From: Calorimonas adulescens
GTDB lineage: Bacteria > Bacillota > Thermoanaerobacteria > Thermoanaerobacterales > UBA4877
Assembly (NCBI RefSeq): GCF_008274215.1
Contig: NZ_VTPS01000008.1
Span: forward strand, 1 to 64,000
Reading direction: 5' to 3'
Length of the DNA: 64,000 bases
The translations under genes were made by a program, and so were the position numbers. Shown piece by piece: positions 26,591 to 35,027 of this stretch (positions are counted from its first letter, which is position 1; each line of letters begins with the position of its first letter). A model generated the notes under the pieces. It worked only from the letters and a program-made list of their open reading frames with translations. It was not told the origin of the DNA and did no database searches.

Positions 26591-26874
26591 TCTCCAAAAT
26601 TTCTGCCATGTCTATGCAGTATTTTCATCTTGCTTTTCATAATAAAAAACAAATTATACAGCGACAAATATCCAGGGTTTTTAAGTACATTGGCAAACGA
26701 CTTTGACCACAGGCATATGGAATGCACCCTTTCAGGAGATAAATCCACCATGTATGTTGACTTATTGTAAGGATTTTTTACCATTACATATTTATTTTTC
26801 AGACATTCCTGAAGCCAATCATAATAAAACGCAGGAATATCCGTTCTTCTGCTGCAACTTATTATCTCAAGCAT
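26554..26874 (-). pseudogene. N-terminal fragment of a DUF1848 protein
   Basis: MLEIISCSRRTDIPAFYYDW and the following KNKYVMVKNPYNKST match the start of DUF1848 proteins, which normally run to about 300 residues. Here similarity stops after about 80 residues and the frame runs on into the peptidase remnant (HRHGRNFGENVQIRPK). A deletion has fused the front of one gene to the back of another. Confidence 0.6.
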
Positions 26875-26945
26875 CGGTTTTGGATAATGCCTCCATAAAA
26901 AGTTTGTGTTTACGGTGTATGTAAAAATATTGAATAATATTACTA

Positions 26946-27413
26946 TTATTTTATATATCCGCCATGAAAAGACAATCTATATATTTCAATACCATCAAAG
27001 TATATTGCTTCATTCCCATTAAACTCAGATATATCTCCCTGCCATGAACATTTATAAACAAACCCATTCTGTTCAAATAAAGCAGGTCCTCTGAATGGGT
27101 TTTCAACAGGAACTGTCTTTAATGCACTTTTCAAGCATTTGCTGAATCCTGGCGGAATTTCATCAATGAGCATTTTCCCATAATAATTCATTCCCCATAT
27201 GGGCTTTTGATTTTCAAATACCACTTCTTCACCAATAAAATCAACGCTCCCGAAGTAAGAGTCTATGTATAGTAAATCCCCTTCACCATAATGTAAATCC
27301 TTTGAGTTCGGTCTTGAAGATACAGAAGGAACCCCATCTCCAGCATATGTATTCCTTTTTGCTCTGACCAGAAATTCTTTCAAAGCCAATTCTGTGCAGT
27401 TCATTATCTTCAC
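26946..27413 (-). CDS. DUF5680-like protein
   Basis: 155 residues starting MKIMNCTELALKEFL. The series RAKRNTYAGDG, SRPNSKDLHYGEGDLLY, DFIGEEVVFENQKPIWGMNY is characteristic of the DUF5680 family, sometimes found attached to HTH proteins. Soluble, function unknown. Its start overlaps the stop of the small membrane protein gene upstream by four bases, so they form a pair. Confidence 0.65.
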   Translation of the reverse strand: MKIMNCTELALKEFLVRAKRNTYAGDGVPSVSSRPNSKDLHYGEGDLLYIDSYFGSVDFIGEEVVFENQKPIWGMNYYGKMLIDEIPPGFSKCLKSALKTVPVENPFRGPALFEQNGFVYKCSWQGDISEFNGNEAIYFDGIEIYRLSFHGGYIK

Positions 27414-27688
27414 CCTTCCTGTTTATTCTCACTTTTTTTCTTCACTCTTTTTATCATCATTGAAATAACAATCAATGCTGCCCCAACTATAAGCAGGCTT
27501 AAGTACATAAACAACTGAAATGGTCCGCTGCCAAAATGGCTGAATGGATATGGTCCATTTATAATCCAAATATATCTTTCATAATTGCCATGAATAAAAC
27601 AATATAAAATTATCGGACTAATTGTAAAGATAAATCCTAAGCCCATCAACAACTCTGATATAAATTTTATTAACGAGTATTTCCCCAT
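27410..27688 (-). CDS. Small membrane protein
   Basis: 92 residues with two hydrophobic segments (about 10-30 and 55-77) and a basic, lysine-rich tail (MIKRVKKKSENKQEG). ATG at 27688 is chosen with GGAAGGG just upstream; in-frame starts further upstream lack a good site. It overlaps the DUF5680-like gene and is probably co-transcribed. No family recognised. Confidence 0.5.
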   Translation of the reverse strand: MGKYSLIKFISELLMGLGFIFTISPIILYCFIHGNYERYIWIINGPYPFSHFGSGPFQLFMYLSLLIVGAALIVISMMIKRVKKKSENKQEG

Positions 27689-27750
27689 CACCCTTCCCCC
27701 CTGCACCATAAACACATGAAATAAACATTACATAACATTAAAGAATTACT

Positions 27751-27969
27751 TTACCAGTCATTCCATTCATCAAAGCCTTCCCTTGCACCTGTAAAGAAAA
27801 ACTCTGTATGCCTGCATTTAGGGCAGACATATACGTCAAAAGTCAAATGCTCTTCAATATCAAATAAGGCTCCCAATATTCCCCTATTATTATCCTGGGA
27901 ATCAAAGCGGTATTCTTTCAGATACTTCATTTGCTCTTTACACCTTAAACACTCAAACTGCTTTTCCAT
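27751..27969 (-). CDS. Small zinc-ribbon protein
   Basis: 72 residues with CLRCKEQM near the N-terminus and CPKCRHTEFFF near residue 49, a two-CxxC zinc ribbon. This type of orphan ribbon is common in clostridia and of unknown function. It stands alone on the minus strand between two membrane or helical hypothetical genes. Confidence 0.6.
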   Translation of the reverse strand: MEKQFECLRCKEQMKYLKEYRFDSQDNNRGILGALFDIEEHLTFDVYVCPKCRHTEFFFTGAREGFDEWNDW

Positions 27970-28125
27970 TTTAAATTAAACTCCTTCCGCTTTATTCTCA
28001 TTAAAATTATTCTATTCTTTAATTATAATATAAAATGCTTATATCCGTGCTATTTCACAGTTATATTTTTATTTGACGTGTAAAGAGTAGCATATGTTTC
28101 ATTCATCCTAACGTCTAAGAGTGCT

Positions 28126-28422
28126 TTATCCAATATAATTCCCCATGCCCTTCTTCAAATCATCAATATTTCTATAGTAACAATCTATAAAAGTATCATT
28201 AATACTATCTTCACTATTTTCAATACAAAGATTTATTCTGTAAAATATATCAAGCCGCTCATCAAAACCTTTATCAATTTGCACACCATTAAAAATTAAA
28301 GTTTCCAATACTGTAAAGCAAAAACCCATTCCTTTTAATTTCTTTACAATTTGCAGTGTACAAGACATTTCTCCTGTTAACTGACCTATTTTTCTTGCTT
28401 CTTCATGCATATCAATTCCCAT
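28126..28422 (-). CDS. Hypothetical helical protein
   Basis: 98 residues starting MGIDMHEEARKIGQL, mostly helical with three cysteines. GGAGG lies about ten bases before the ATG. No family or partner identified. Confidence 0.45.
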   Translation of the reverse strand: MGIDMHEEARKIGQLTGEMSCTLQIVKKLKGMGFCFTVLETLIFNGVQIDKGFDERLDIFYRINLCIENSEDSINDTFIDCYYRNIDDLKKGMGNYIG

Positions 28423-28502
28423 ATGCCTTTTTCCTCCCTAAAGTTTACAAGCCGCAATATATAGCAATATATAAAAAATGCAGTACTAAATATTAACTGC
28501 AC

Positions 28503-28994
28503 TTATTTCATGGATAGCCCTTTATCTATGGCCTTCTGAATTATTTTATGACAGCATTTCCCTAAGGGGTTATTCTTTTCACATTGGCTGTTTTTCATCG
28601 CCCCTGTAATTTCTATAATATCTTTAACGGTTTTTGCACCATTTTTTATTACGGCATTTATTACTTGTTCCTCTGTAACCTTGCTGCAGTAGCAGGCATA
28701 TTTGGGATTAGCGTCTTTTTTAAACCATATAGGCACTTTCACTTGCTGCTTATTAAACTCAACACCTGATTCTGGATTATAATAAACAATATCACATTCT
28801 TCATTCATGCATATATAATAATCTGTATCTGTGACCAATTCTGTCAGCGTATCATCTACCAAATGCTTTACTGTAATATTTTTTACTTTTACTCCTGGTG
28901 TTTTACACACAGGACATGTATTGTCATCCTCTATTTTATGAGATGATTCTATTTTACCTCTACAACAGGATTTATTTAATATTTCATTTGTCAT
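28503..28994 (-). CDS. CopZ-like zinc and 2Fe-2S metallochaperone
   Basis: 163 residues resembling the N-terminal domain of Archaeoglobus CopZ. A zinc site is suggested by CPVCKTPGVKVK near residue 27 and CMNEEC near 62. A BFD-like 2Fe-2S domain follows: YACYCSKVTEEQVINAV with later cysteines in QCEKNNPLGKCC. Such proteins deliver copper or iron-sulfur components in the cytoplasm. No copper ATPase gene is adjacent, so its partner is unknown. Confidence 0.7.
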   Translation of the reverse strand: MTNEILNKSCCRGKIESSHKIEDDNTCPVCKTPGVKVKNITVKHLVDDTLTELVTDTDYYICMNEECDIVYYNPESGVEFNKQQVKVPIWFKKDANPKYACYCSKVTEEQVINAVIKNGAKTVKDIIEITGAMKNSQCEKNNPLGKCCHKIIQKAIDKGLSMK

Positions 28995-29149
28995 TTTATA
29001 TTTCCCCCGAAATAAATACGATAAATCATTTTTTGTCTTATATGTATATTTCTTGCTTCGAATTTAATAAATAATGTGTAATAAAATATAACCAATGAAA
29101 TCCTTCTATTTTACATCGATATTAACTATTTGCATTTTCTGAATACTTG

Positions 29150-29995
29150 CTATTTGCTGCGAGCCAAAATCATGAGGGAATAAACTTCCTCATAAATATA
29201 GACTCCTATCGTTACAGATATGATGTCTGCCATAGTTCTTATGATTAAATCAGCAATATCTGATTCGAACACCAAAGTAATGAAAAAATTGAAAAGAAAA
29301 AGGTTAATTCCAAAGACTATAATGCCAAAAAATAGTGATTTCACCATCGGAGATTCTATCTTAATGCCTTGTCTGAGAAATAAATACAAAACCCCTATCC
29401 AGATACCTGATGCAACTGCCCATATCATTGTTCCTAACGGATTGGTAGTAAAAGAGGAATAAATATGAACTATACTATAACAAAATACTCTCAGTACCAG
29501 GAAGCATACAGGTATTGCCATTAACGGTACAATGTTAAGATTAATGTATACTTTCCCTGACAATTGGGAATCTACAGCAACAAATTTTCCTAACAGCAAT
29601 CCTAAAAATACAAGTGATATTCCATCCACTATTGGATAAGCAAAAAGTTCGGTCAGTGATGTGCTTGAAACGTGAGGTAAAGGCTCAAATAAGTATATAC
29701 ACCACATCATGCAGAATAAAAAACCGAACATTAAACCTTTTTTAATCTTTGTTCCTGGTAGACGACCCTGTATTATGACGAATACTACCGCTAATAAAAA
29801 ATAGGTTATTAGTGCATAAATCGTAAAAGAGGGGATTAATAATCCTGCTTTGACGATTGCACTCGGAGGAAAAGGATTATTACCGCTTGAAGGAATAAAA
29901 GCCTGCAGTATCAATCTAAATATTGTTGCTGATAATGCTACTAAAAATAGCGTCAACCATCTTTTCTTGTTAATTTCAAAAAGCATTGATTTCAT
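29150..29995 (-). CDS. Multi-spanning membrane protein of unknown function
   Basis: 281 residues with about seven hydrophobic segments (near 15-33, 50-75, 87-104, 118-138, 152-172, 187-205, 217-265). No transport or enzymatic signature was recognised. It is preceded by a ribosome-binding site (GGAGG) and stands alone. It could be a sensor or immunity protein. Confidence 0.55.
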   Translation of the reverse strand: MKSMLFEINKKRWLTLFLVALSATIFRLILQAFIPSSGNNPFPPSAIVKAGLLIPSFTIYALITYFLLAVVFVIIQGRLPGTKIKKGLMFGFLFCMMWCIYLFEPLPHVSSTSLTELFAYPIVDGISLVFLGLLLGKFVAVDSQLSGKVYINLNIVPLMAIPVCFLVLRVFCYSIVHIYSSFTTNPLGTMIWAVASGIWIGVLYLFLRQGIKIESPMVKSLFFGIIVFGINLFLFNFFITLVFESDIADLIIRTMADIISVTIGVYIYEEVYSLMILARSK

Positions 29996-30078
29996 AGAGT
30001 TTGACCTCCAGTTTAAATTTTAAATCTATTACGAGGTAATAGCATTTTTTTCATCAGGTCCACCTTGAAATTATATCA

Positions 30079-30777
30079 TCAGGTTCGAAGCATTTTCCAG
30101 CCGCTGCCGACAAAATAGATTGAAAATACTATAATAAATATGCCTAACAATAAAATAGTCCAGCGATATACAGTATCACTTATCAGTTTCTTCCCTCTGG
30201 AAAATGCCGTAGAAATTGCTGAATACTACACAAAGTCGGATAAAACATGTCCGATGAAAAAGAAAAATACACCAATTAAACCTGAAGTATAAGACTGGCG
30301 TATTGATTCCATCCCTGTTGATGCCCACCAGAGAATGAAGTAAGGATTAGTAGCGCTTACAAGTGCTCCTGCCAATACAAGATTTCTCTTTCCTGCGCTA
30401 TTTCCTGCTCTTTGGTTCTCCAGAGAAACTGACTTATTTATGCCGGACTTTATCATTCCATACCCCATCCATGCAAGAAAAGCCCCGCCAAATAATCCGA
30501 TAAATCCTGCAACTGTCGGATTAGAGAAGAAATCTTTAAGCCCGAATGTCATGATGACAATTAATATAAGTTCCAGGATTCCATGTCCTAATACTGTCAA
30601 AGGGCCTGCTGTCCACCCTTTTTTAAGACTGCCGTCAATTGTGACCCCCAACATAGGCCCAGGCATCAATGCTCCTGAAAAGCCTATTAAAAAAGCGCTG
30701 ATGAAGATTCCCCACAAAACCACTTTAATTAACCTTTCTTTTAGCCAAAATATCTTACTATCAATATCGGTGTACAC
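30079..30777 (-). pseudogene. LysE-family exporter interrupted by an in-frame TAG
   Basis: The first 183 codons encode a LysE/RhtB-type amino-acid exporter: GFSGALMPGPMLGVTI near 24-39, then WTAGPLTVLGHGILE, several membrane helices and SATNPYFILWW. A TAG follows at the codon after HVLSDFV, but the same frame continues with YSAISTAFSRGKKLI and a last membrane helix to TGA at 30079. In relatives this position is typically tryptophan, so a TGG to TAG change is the simplest explanation. It overlaps the stop of the upstream MBL gene by one base. Confidence 0.7.
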
Positions 30778-31364
30778 TAAATTATTGTGTACGGGTTTCC
30801 ATGACCTGGAAATATTTTTGTTATTTTATAATCCTTTATTAATTTCCAACTGTTTTTGATTGTTTGGTCGTTATAGGCTTCCATAAGACTGAATTCCGGA
30901 AGGTCGCCTGTGAATGCACAACATCCATCAATAATGAGGCTTATGCTATCATCTGTATGACCAGGCGTTTGGATTATTTCCCCTTCTATTCCAATACTTT
31001 TGAGGAAGTCTCTACTTTCTTTGCTGGAAATTACGATATTACCCTCAGGTAGATTATCTGTAAAATTAAATTGATTATTCTTTTTGTAAAAGTTGTTTAA
31101 ATTGTCTACAAAAGCAACCTGACATTCATGTAAAATTAATCTTACTCCTAAATTCTTTAAGTCTTGAGCAATCCCAGCATGGTCCGGATGGAAATGTGTT
31201 ACAATTAAATATTTGATATAACTTATTTTGATATTATGCTGATTCAATAAGTTCATAAGCCGATAAAGAGTACCAGGAAAATCAGTATCTATCATTATCC
31301 AACCGCAACTGGATTCAAGGAGATAACAATTTGTCCTTTTACAAATTAAGTTCAGTATTTTCAT
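30777..31364 (-). CDS. MBL-fold metallo-hydrolase
   Basis: 195 residues with the metal site THFHPDHAG near 56-64, TPGHTDDS near 133, a central aspartate in FTGDLPE and FPGHGNP near the end. These are the complete ligands of a two-metal beta-lactamase-fold hydrolase. GAGGTG precedes the ATG. It is coupled to the broken LysE-type gene. The substrate is unknown. Confidence 0.8.
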   Translation of the reverse strand: MKILNLICKRTNCYLLESSCGWIMIDTDFPGTLYRLMNLLNQHNIKISYIKYLIVTHFHPDHAGIAQDLKNLGVRLILHECQVAFVDNLNNFYKKNNQFNFTDNLPEGNIVISSKESRDFLKSIGIEGEIIQTPGHTDDSISLIIDGCCAFTGDLPEFSLMEAYNDQTIKNSWKLIKDYKITKIFPGHGNPYTII

Positions 31365-31511
31365 CTATACTCACCTCGAAGGTTTAATCATCGTACTCAT
31401 ATATATGTATATCATTATTAGCAGTATTTTTTATGAAGATTTTATTCCGTATAATAATACAGTTTAGACACAAAAAATGAAGAAGGCGAACTAATTTTAA
31501 TCTTTATAAAT

Positions 31512-32039
31512 TTAATCACAAAACTTCAATCTCATAACATTTACTATATGAGTCTTTGCTGTAAATTCCATATCAACTTCATTAATCTTTCTGTATCCTA
31601 AACCAGACCAAAATTTAATTCCCTTATAGTTTTCTTGAATTACACCTATTCTAAAAGATTTTGCACCTAAATTAATTGCCCATTCACTTAATACTTTATG
31701 TACAATTTTTCCTATTCCTCTACCTCTTTCATCTGGGTCAATAAGCATTAGTCCAAGCATCCACTCTCCAACAGTTGGAAAGTCTCTTACAATATCAACT
31801 ATACCTACTAATTTATTATCAAACGTGAATATTCCTAAAACAAATTTATCTCCATAACTTTTATTTGGAGGCAAAACCATGAATATTCCATTTACATCTT
31901 CTATAGACGGTAACACCCCATCATGCAAAATATAATAATCAGAACATTTCTCACATAATTTCTCAACAATCTTGCAATCATCTGTGCAAAGGGATTTAAC
32001 CCTATAACCATTTACTAAATTAAAATTGATAGTTTGCAT
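31512..32039 (-). CDS. GNAT-family N-acetyltransferase
   Basis: 175 residues. LMLIDPDERGRGIGKIVHK near 97-115 is the acetyl-CoA-binding motif A of GNAT enzymes, and SFRIGVIQENYKGIKFW with GLGYRKI is motif B. The ATG at 32039 has GGGTGG upstream. It is the last gene of the island before the transposon-like ends. Acceptor unknown. Confidence 0.8.
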   Translation of the reverse strand: MQTINFNLVNGYRVKSLCTDDCKIVEKLCEKCSDYYILHDGVLPSIEDVNGIFMVLPPNKSYGDKFVLGIFTFDNKLVGIVDIVRDFPTVGEWMLGLMLIDPDERGRGIGKIVHKVLSEWAINLGAKSFRIGVIQENYKGIKFWSGLGYRKINEVDMEFTAKTHIVNVMRLKFCD

Positions 32040-32233
32040 CAAATGTTTCCACCCTTCTGACCAATTCTGAAGTAAATTATTTCGCCATATAATACTATTA
32101 TGACCTTAATATAACATAACTTCGTTTTCAATTAAACAAGTTTTGCTCCTTTTGATAGTATATTGTAATTATTCTTCTATCATTAGAAGAAATGGGCTTT
32201 TAACCTTTAACTATAATTATGCGATTAAAATCT

Positions 32234-32312
32234 TAACATAACTTTATTATCTATTTGACACGACTTTATTATTTTTAACATAAGTTTTTTATCTCTGACA
32301 CAACTTTTTTAT
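32234..32312 (+). repeat. Four tandem binding-site-like repeats, possible right end of the island element
   Basis: Four 17-bp sites with consensus TRACAYRACTTTTTTAT start at 32234, 32256, 32276 and 32296 (spacings 22, 20 and 20), all in the same orientation. They match the packed sites at 32732-32788 near glmS. A closely packed tandem array of TnsB-binding sites is how Tn7 marks its right end. No clear TGT/ACA terminus follows, so this end may be decayed. Confidence 0.6.
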
Positions 32313-32362
32313 TTTCCTTCTTATCTCTTAACCCTTTTTAGAATAAAACTTAATCCTAACTA

Positions 32363-32797
32363 TGTATACACATAAAAAACTCATGTCAAACCTCCACCCC
32401 CCTCAAGCCCTTGCCCCTTCTCGCCTTAACCCCATTTTCCTATTTCTTTCCAGATAAAAAAGTCATGTCAAAAATCACCCTATTTCCTTGCTCCTATCTC
32501 CTATTTTCTTCCTATTTTTAGCCTCATTTTAGATAAAAAAGTCGTGTCAGGAATAGGGAAAAGTTTTAAGGGAAAAGGGGAAAGTTTTAATCAATATCTT
32601 TCATCAATACTCCCTTCAAATCCTTTAAAATCAATATGTTCACCCTTATCCCCTATACCTTAACCCTACTCATCCTAAAACAAAAATCATGGCTACAATA
32701 AGGTTTTCTACCCTATTTTCACCATGACTTTTAACATGACTTTTTTATTTTTAACACGACTTTTTTATTCGTGACACGAGTTTTTTGGGGTTATACA
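32363..32797. mobile_element. Tn7-like mini-element with terminal inverted repeats
   Basis: The left end starts TGTATACACATAAAAAACTC (32363) and the right end, on the minus strand, TGTATAACCCCAAAAAACTC (from 32797); the 26-bp termini match at 21 positions. Inside the left end are three inverted-orientation sites at 32372, 32454 and 32533 (about 80 bp apart). Inside the right end are three direct sites at 32732, 32752 and 32772. Sparse sites at one end and packed sites at the other, with TGT...ACA termini, is the Tn7 pattern. It encodes nothing. The flanking 5 bp (AACTA, ACAAC) are not identical, so no target duplication is proven. Confidence 0.7.
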
Positions 32798-32825
32798 ACA
32801 ACAACAATTGCATCTCTGATTTTAT

Positions 32826-34649
32826 TTATTCTACTGTTACGCTCTTAGCAAGGTTTCTTGGCTTATCTACATCGCAGCCTCTTGCTACTGCCATGTAATA
32901 TGCAAGGAGCTGAAGCGGTACTACGGTGATGATGGGCATGATGTAGTCGCTTGCCGTGGGGAGCATTATCATTTCGTCGGAGGCGTCATTAAATATTTCA
33001 TTGTCGCCTTTAGTGACGGTGATGATATAGCCCCCTCTGGTCTTTGTCTCTTCTATATTGCTTAGCGTCTTTTCATACAGGGCCTTCTGGGTGGCTACGG
33101 CTATTATCAGTGTGCCGTCTTCCACAAGGGCAAGGGTACCATGTTTGAGTTCTCCTGCTGGGTAGGCTTCGGAGTGTATATAGGATACCTCTTTAAGTTT
33201 TAGCGAGCCTTCCATAGAGACTGCATAGTCAAGGCCTCGACCAAGATAGAAGACATCCTTTACGTTATAGTGTTCATCGGCTATCCTCTGTATCCTGTCC
33301 TGCTCGTCCAGTATCTTCTGAACCTTATCCGGGATGGCAGTGAGCTCCGCCTGTAGTTCCCTCACAAACTTCATATCCAAGGTGCCTCTCTTGAGTCCTA
33401 TATATCCGCCCAGCATGTATAGTGCTGCAAGCTGGGTTATATATGCTTTTGTGGATGCCACAGCTATCTCAGGCCCGGCCCATGTGTACAGCACATAGTC
33501 GGACTCTCTGGCTACGGTACTGCCGAGGACATTGGTTATGGCAAACACCTTTGAACCTTTGCTTTTAGCCTCTCTTATTGCAGCTATGGTGTCGGCTGTC
33601 TCACCTGACTGGCTTATTACTATGGTGAGGACATTTTTATCTACCAATGGGTCTCTGTAGCGGAATTCCGATGCTATATCCGTTACTGTAGGTATCTTTA
33701 TATACCTTTCATAGAATTCTTTTGCTACGAGACCAGCATGATATGCCGTGCCGCAGGCCACAATCTGTATACTTTTGAGGCCCTTTATATATCCCTCATC
33801 AAGACTGATGTCATCGAGATGGAAACCATCCTCTGTTATCCTTCCCCTAAGGGTGTCCCTTATAGCCCTTGGCTGTTCGTTTATCTCTTTTAACATGAAA
33901 TGCCTGTATCCGCCCTTTTCAGCGGCACTGATGTCCCAGTCTATATGAGTGACGGGTTTCTCTATCTCTCTGCCATAGTAGTCATAGAAAGTGACCCTAT
34001 CCTTTGTCAGAACAGCTATATCCCTGTCTGCCATTATCACCACATTCCTGGTGTATGGTAAAAGGGCTGGTATGTCAGAGGCTATTAGGTTTTCGCCTTC
34101 TCCCAGACCAACAATGAGCGGGCTATCCTTTCTGACTGCCACTATTTTATCAGGCTCATTTTTAGACAATACACCCAACGCATACGAGCCTTCAATTCTT
34201 GAGACAAGCTTTAAAACTGCTTGCAGCACATCCCCTTCATAGTAGTAGTCTAAGAGATGGGATATTACCTCTGTATCGGTGTCAGAAATAAATTCATAGC
34301 CCAATCCCTTGAGCCAATTTTTCAGCTCTAAATAATTTTCAATTATGCCATTGTGGACGACAGCAAGGCTTCCATCCTTATTTAGATGGGGATGAGCATT
34401 TATATCGGAAGGCTCTCCGTGGGTGGCCCACCGGGTATGCCCTATGCCCACTTTCCCTTTGAGAGGGGTATCCATTACCTTTTCCTCAAGGACTGAAAGC
34501 CTGCCTTTCGTCTTAACAACATTTATATTTTCACCATCGTATACCGCAACACCTGCGGAATCATATCCTCTATACTCAAGTCTTTTAAGACCGGAAATCA
34601 AAATATCAGTGACATCCTTTTCGCCAATATATCCAACAATGCCGCACAT
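32826..34649 (-). CDS. glmS: Glutamine-fructose-6-phosphate aminotransferase
   Basis: A 607-residue GlmS, which makes glucosamine-6-phosphate for cell-wall synthesis. The N-terminal CGIVGYIG carries the catalytic cysteine of the glutaminase domain, RGYDSAG follows, and the C-terminal half has two SIS domains (ISQSGETADT near 348). The C-terminus DKPRNLAKSVTVE is the conserved segment recognised by TnsD at attTn7, and a Tn7-like end lies 28 bp beyond the stop. GGGAGAG precedes the ATG. A glmS ribozyme lies in the leader. Confidence 0.97.
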   Translation of the reverse strand: MCGIVGYIGEKDVTDILISGLKRLEYRGYDSAGVAVYDGENINVVKTKGRLSVLEEKVMDTPLKGKVGIGHTRWATHGEPSDINAHPHLNKDGSLAVVHNGIIENYLELKNWLKGLGYEFISDTDTEVISHLLDYYYEGDVLQAVLKLVSRIEGSYALGVLSKNEPDKIVAVRKDSPLIVGLGEGENLIASDIPALLPYTRNVVIMADRDIAVLTKDRVTFYDYYGREIEKPVTHIDWDISAAEKGGYRHFMLKEINEQPRAIRDTLRGRITEDGFHLDDISLDEGYIKGLKSIQIVACGTAYHAGLVAKEFYERYIKIPTVTDIASEFRYRDPLVDKNVLTIVISQSGETADTIAAIREAKSKGSKVFAITNVLGSTVARESDYVLYTWAGPEIAVASTKAYITQLAALYMLGGYIGLKRGTLDMKFVRELQAELTAIPDKVQKILDEQDRIQRIADEHYNVKDVFYLGRGLDYAVSMEGSLKLKEVSYIHSEAYPAGELKHGTLALVEDGTLIIAVATQKALYEKTLSNIEETKTRGGYIITVTKGDNEIFNDASDEMIMLPTASDYIMPIITVVPLQLLAYYMAVARGCDVDKPRNLAKSVTVE

Positions 34650-34670
34650 TTTCTATCTCTCCCTTGAAAT

Positions 34671-34805
34671 ATTGGACCACCTGGCCCGGTTTGTGCCTGC
34701 GTTTCCACAGGTTTTGTCGGACCTTTAACGGCAGTGGTTTGCCGCAGGGCACCCGCCTATAACTCGATAAACCCTGACCTCGTAAGCCATGTAAGGCCCA
34801 GGCGC
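34671..34805 (-). ncRNA. glmS ribozyme/riboswitch
   Basis: The minus strand upstream of glmS reads AAAGCGCCTGGGC, then GACCTC-complement ACGAGGTCAGGGTTTATCGA, GGCGGGTGCCCTGCGGCAAA, and ends GGTGGTCCAA, in the order and spacing of the glmS ribozyme core. Self-cleavage is expected between 34806 (A) and 34805 (G) in the presence of glucosamine-6-phosphate, leading to mRNA decay. From memory it is close to the Thermoanaerobacter-type ribozyme. Confidence 0.93.
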
Positions 34806-34847
34806 TTTATTAGTTTTTTTATCAGTCTTATCTACTTATCCCCCCCT

Positions 34848-34875
34848 TTTATAAAAATAGTTGCAACCGTGACAA
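34848..34875 (-). promoter_or_regulatory. Putative sigma-A promoter of glmS
   Basis: On the minus strand TTGTCA (34870-34875) and TATAAA (34848-34853) are separated by 16 bp, about 40 bases upstream of the ribozyme cleavage site. The spacing and position suit the glmS leader transcript. Confidence 0.45.
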
Positions 34876-34972
34876 TTACCCCCATATATCCCTCCTCTCA
34901 ATTGACATTACATTAACTATTATATTCCTTACAGGCAAAAAATGAAATACCCAGATTATGCGGATGGACATA

Positions 34973-34999
34973 CACAATTGATGTGGGAAGCCATAATAT
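34973..34999 (+). promoter_or_regulatory. Possible sigma-K-type promoter of the dpa operon
   Basis: CACA at 34973-34976 and CATAATAT at 34992-34999 lie 15 bp apart, close to the sigma-K pattern (mACm, about 16 bp, CATAnnnTA). Dipicolinate synthase is a mother-cell, sigma-K-dependent operon in Bacillus. This is a weak, short match and position is the main support. Confidence 0.35.
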
Positions 35000-35027
35000 G
35001 AAATTAGTTACAGGAGGTGGGTTCCCA

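Larger units (their letters stand above)
1..32797. mobile_element. Accessory island, probable Tn7-like element cargo at the glmS attachment site
   Basis: The whole left half is AT-rich, almost entirely minus-strand, rich in restriction, toxin-like and metallopeptidase genes, and littered with broken genes. It stops 28 bp downstream of the glmS stop codon, where Tn7-type ends are visible (32363-32797 and 32234-32312). The palindrome GGCCWGGCC, frequent in the core, was not seen here. The left boundary lies outside the window. No tnsA-E homologues were found, so the element is either non-autonomous, decayed, or has its transposition genes further left. That the whole island moved as one unit is inference. 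Confidence 0.5.

Noticed and set aside
32221-32797. A CRISPR array
   Set aside because: The repeats are 17-22 bp, abut each other or lie at irregular distances, and occur in both orientations; there are no uniform spacers or cas genes.
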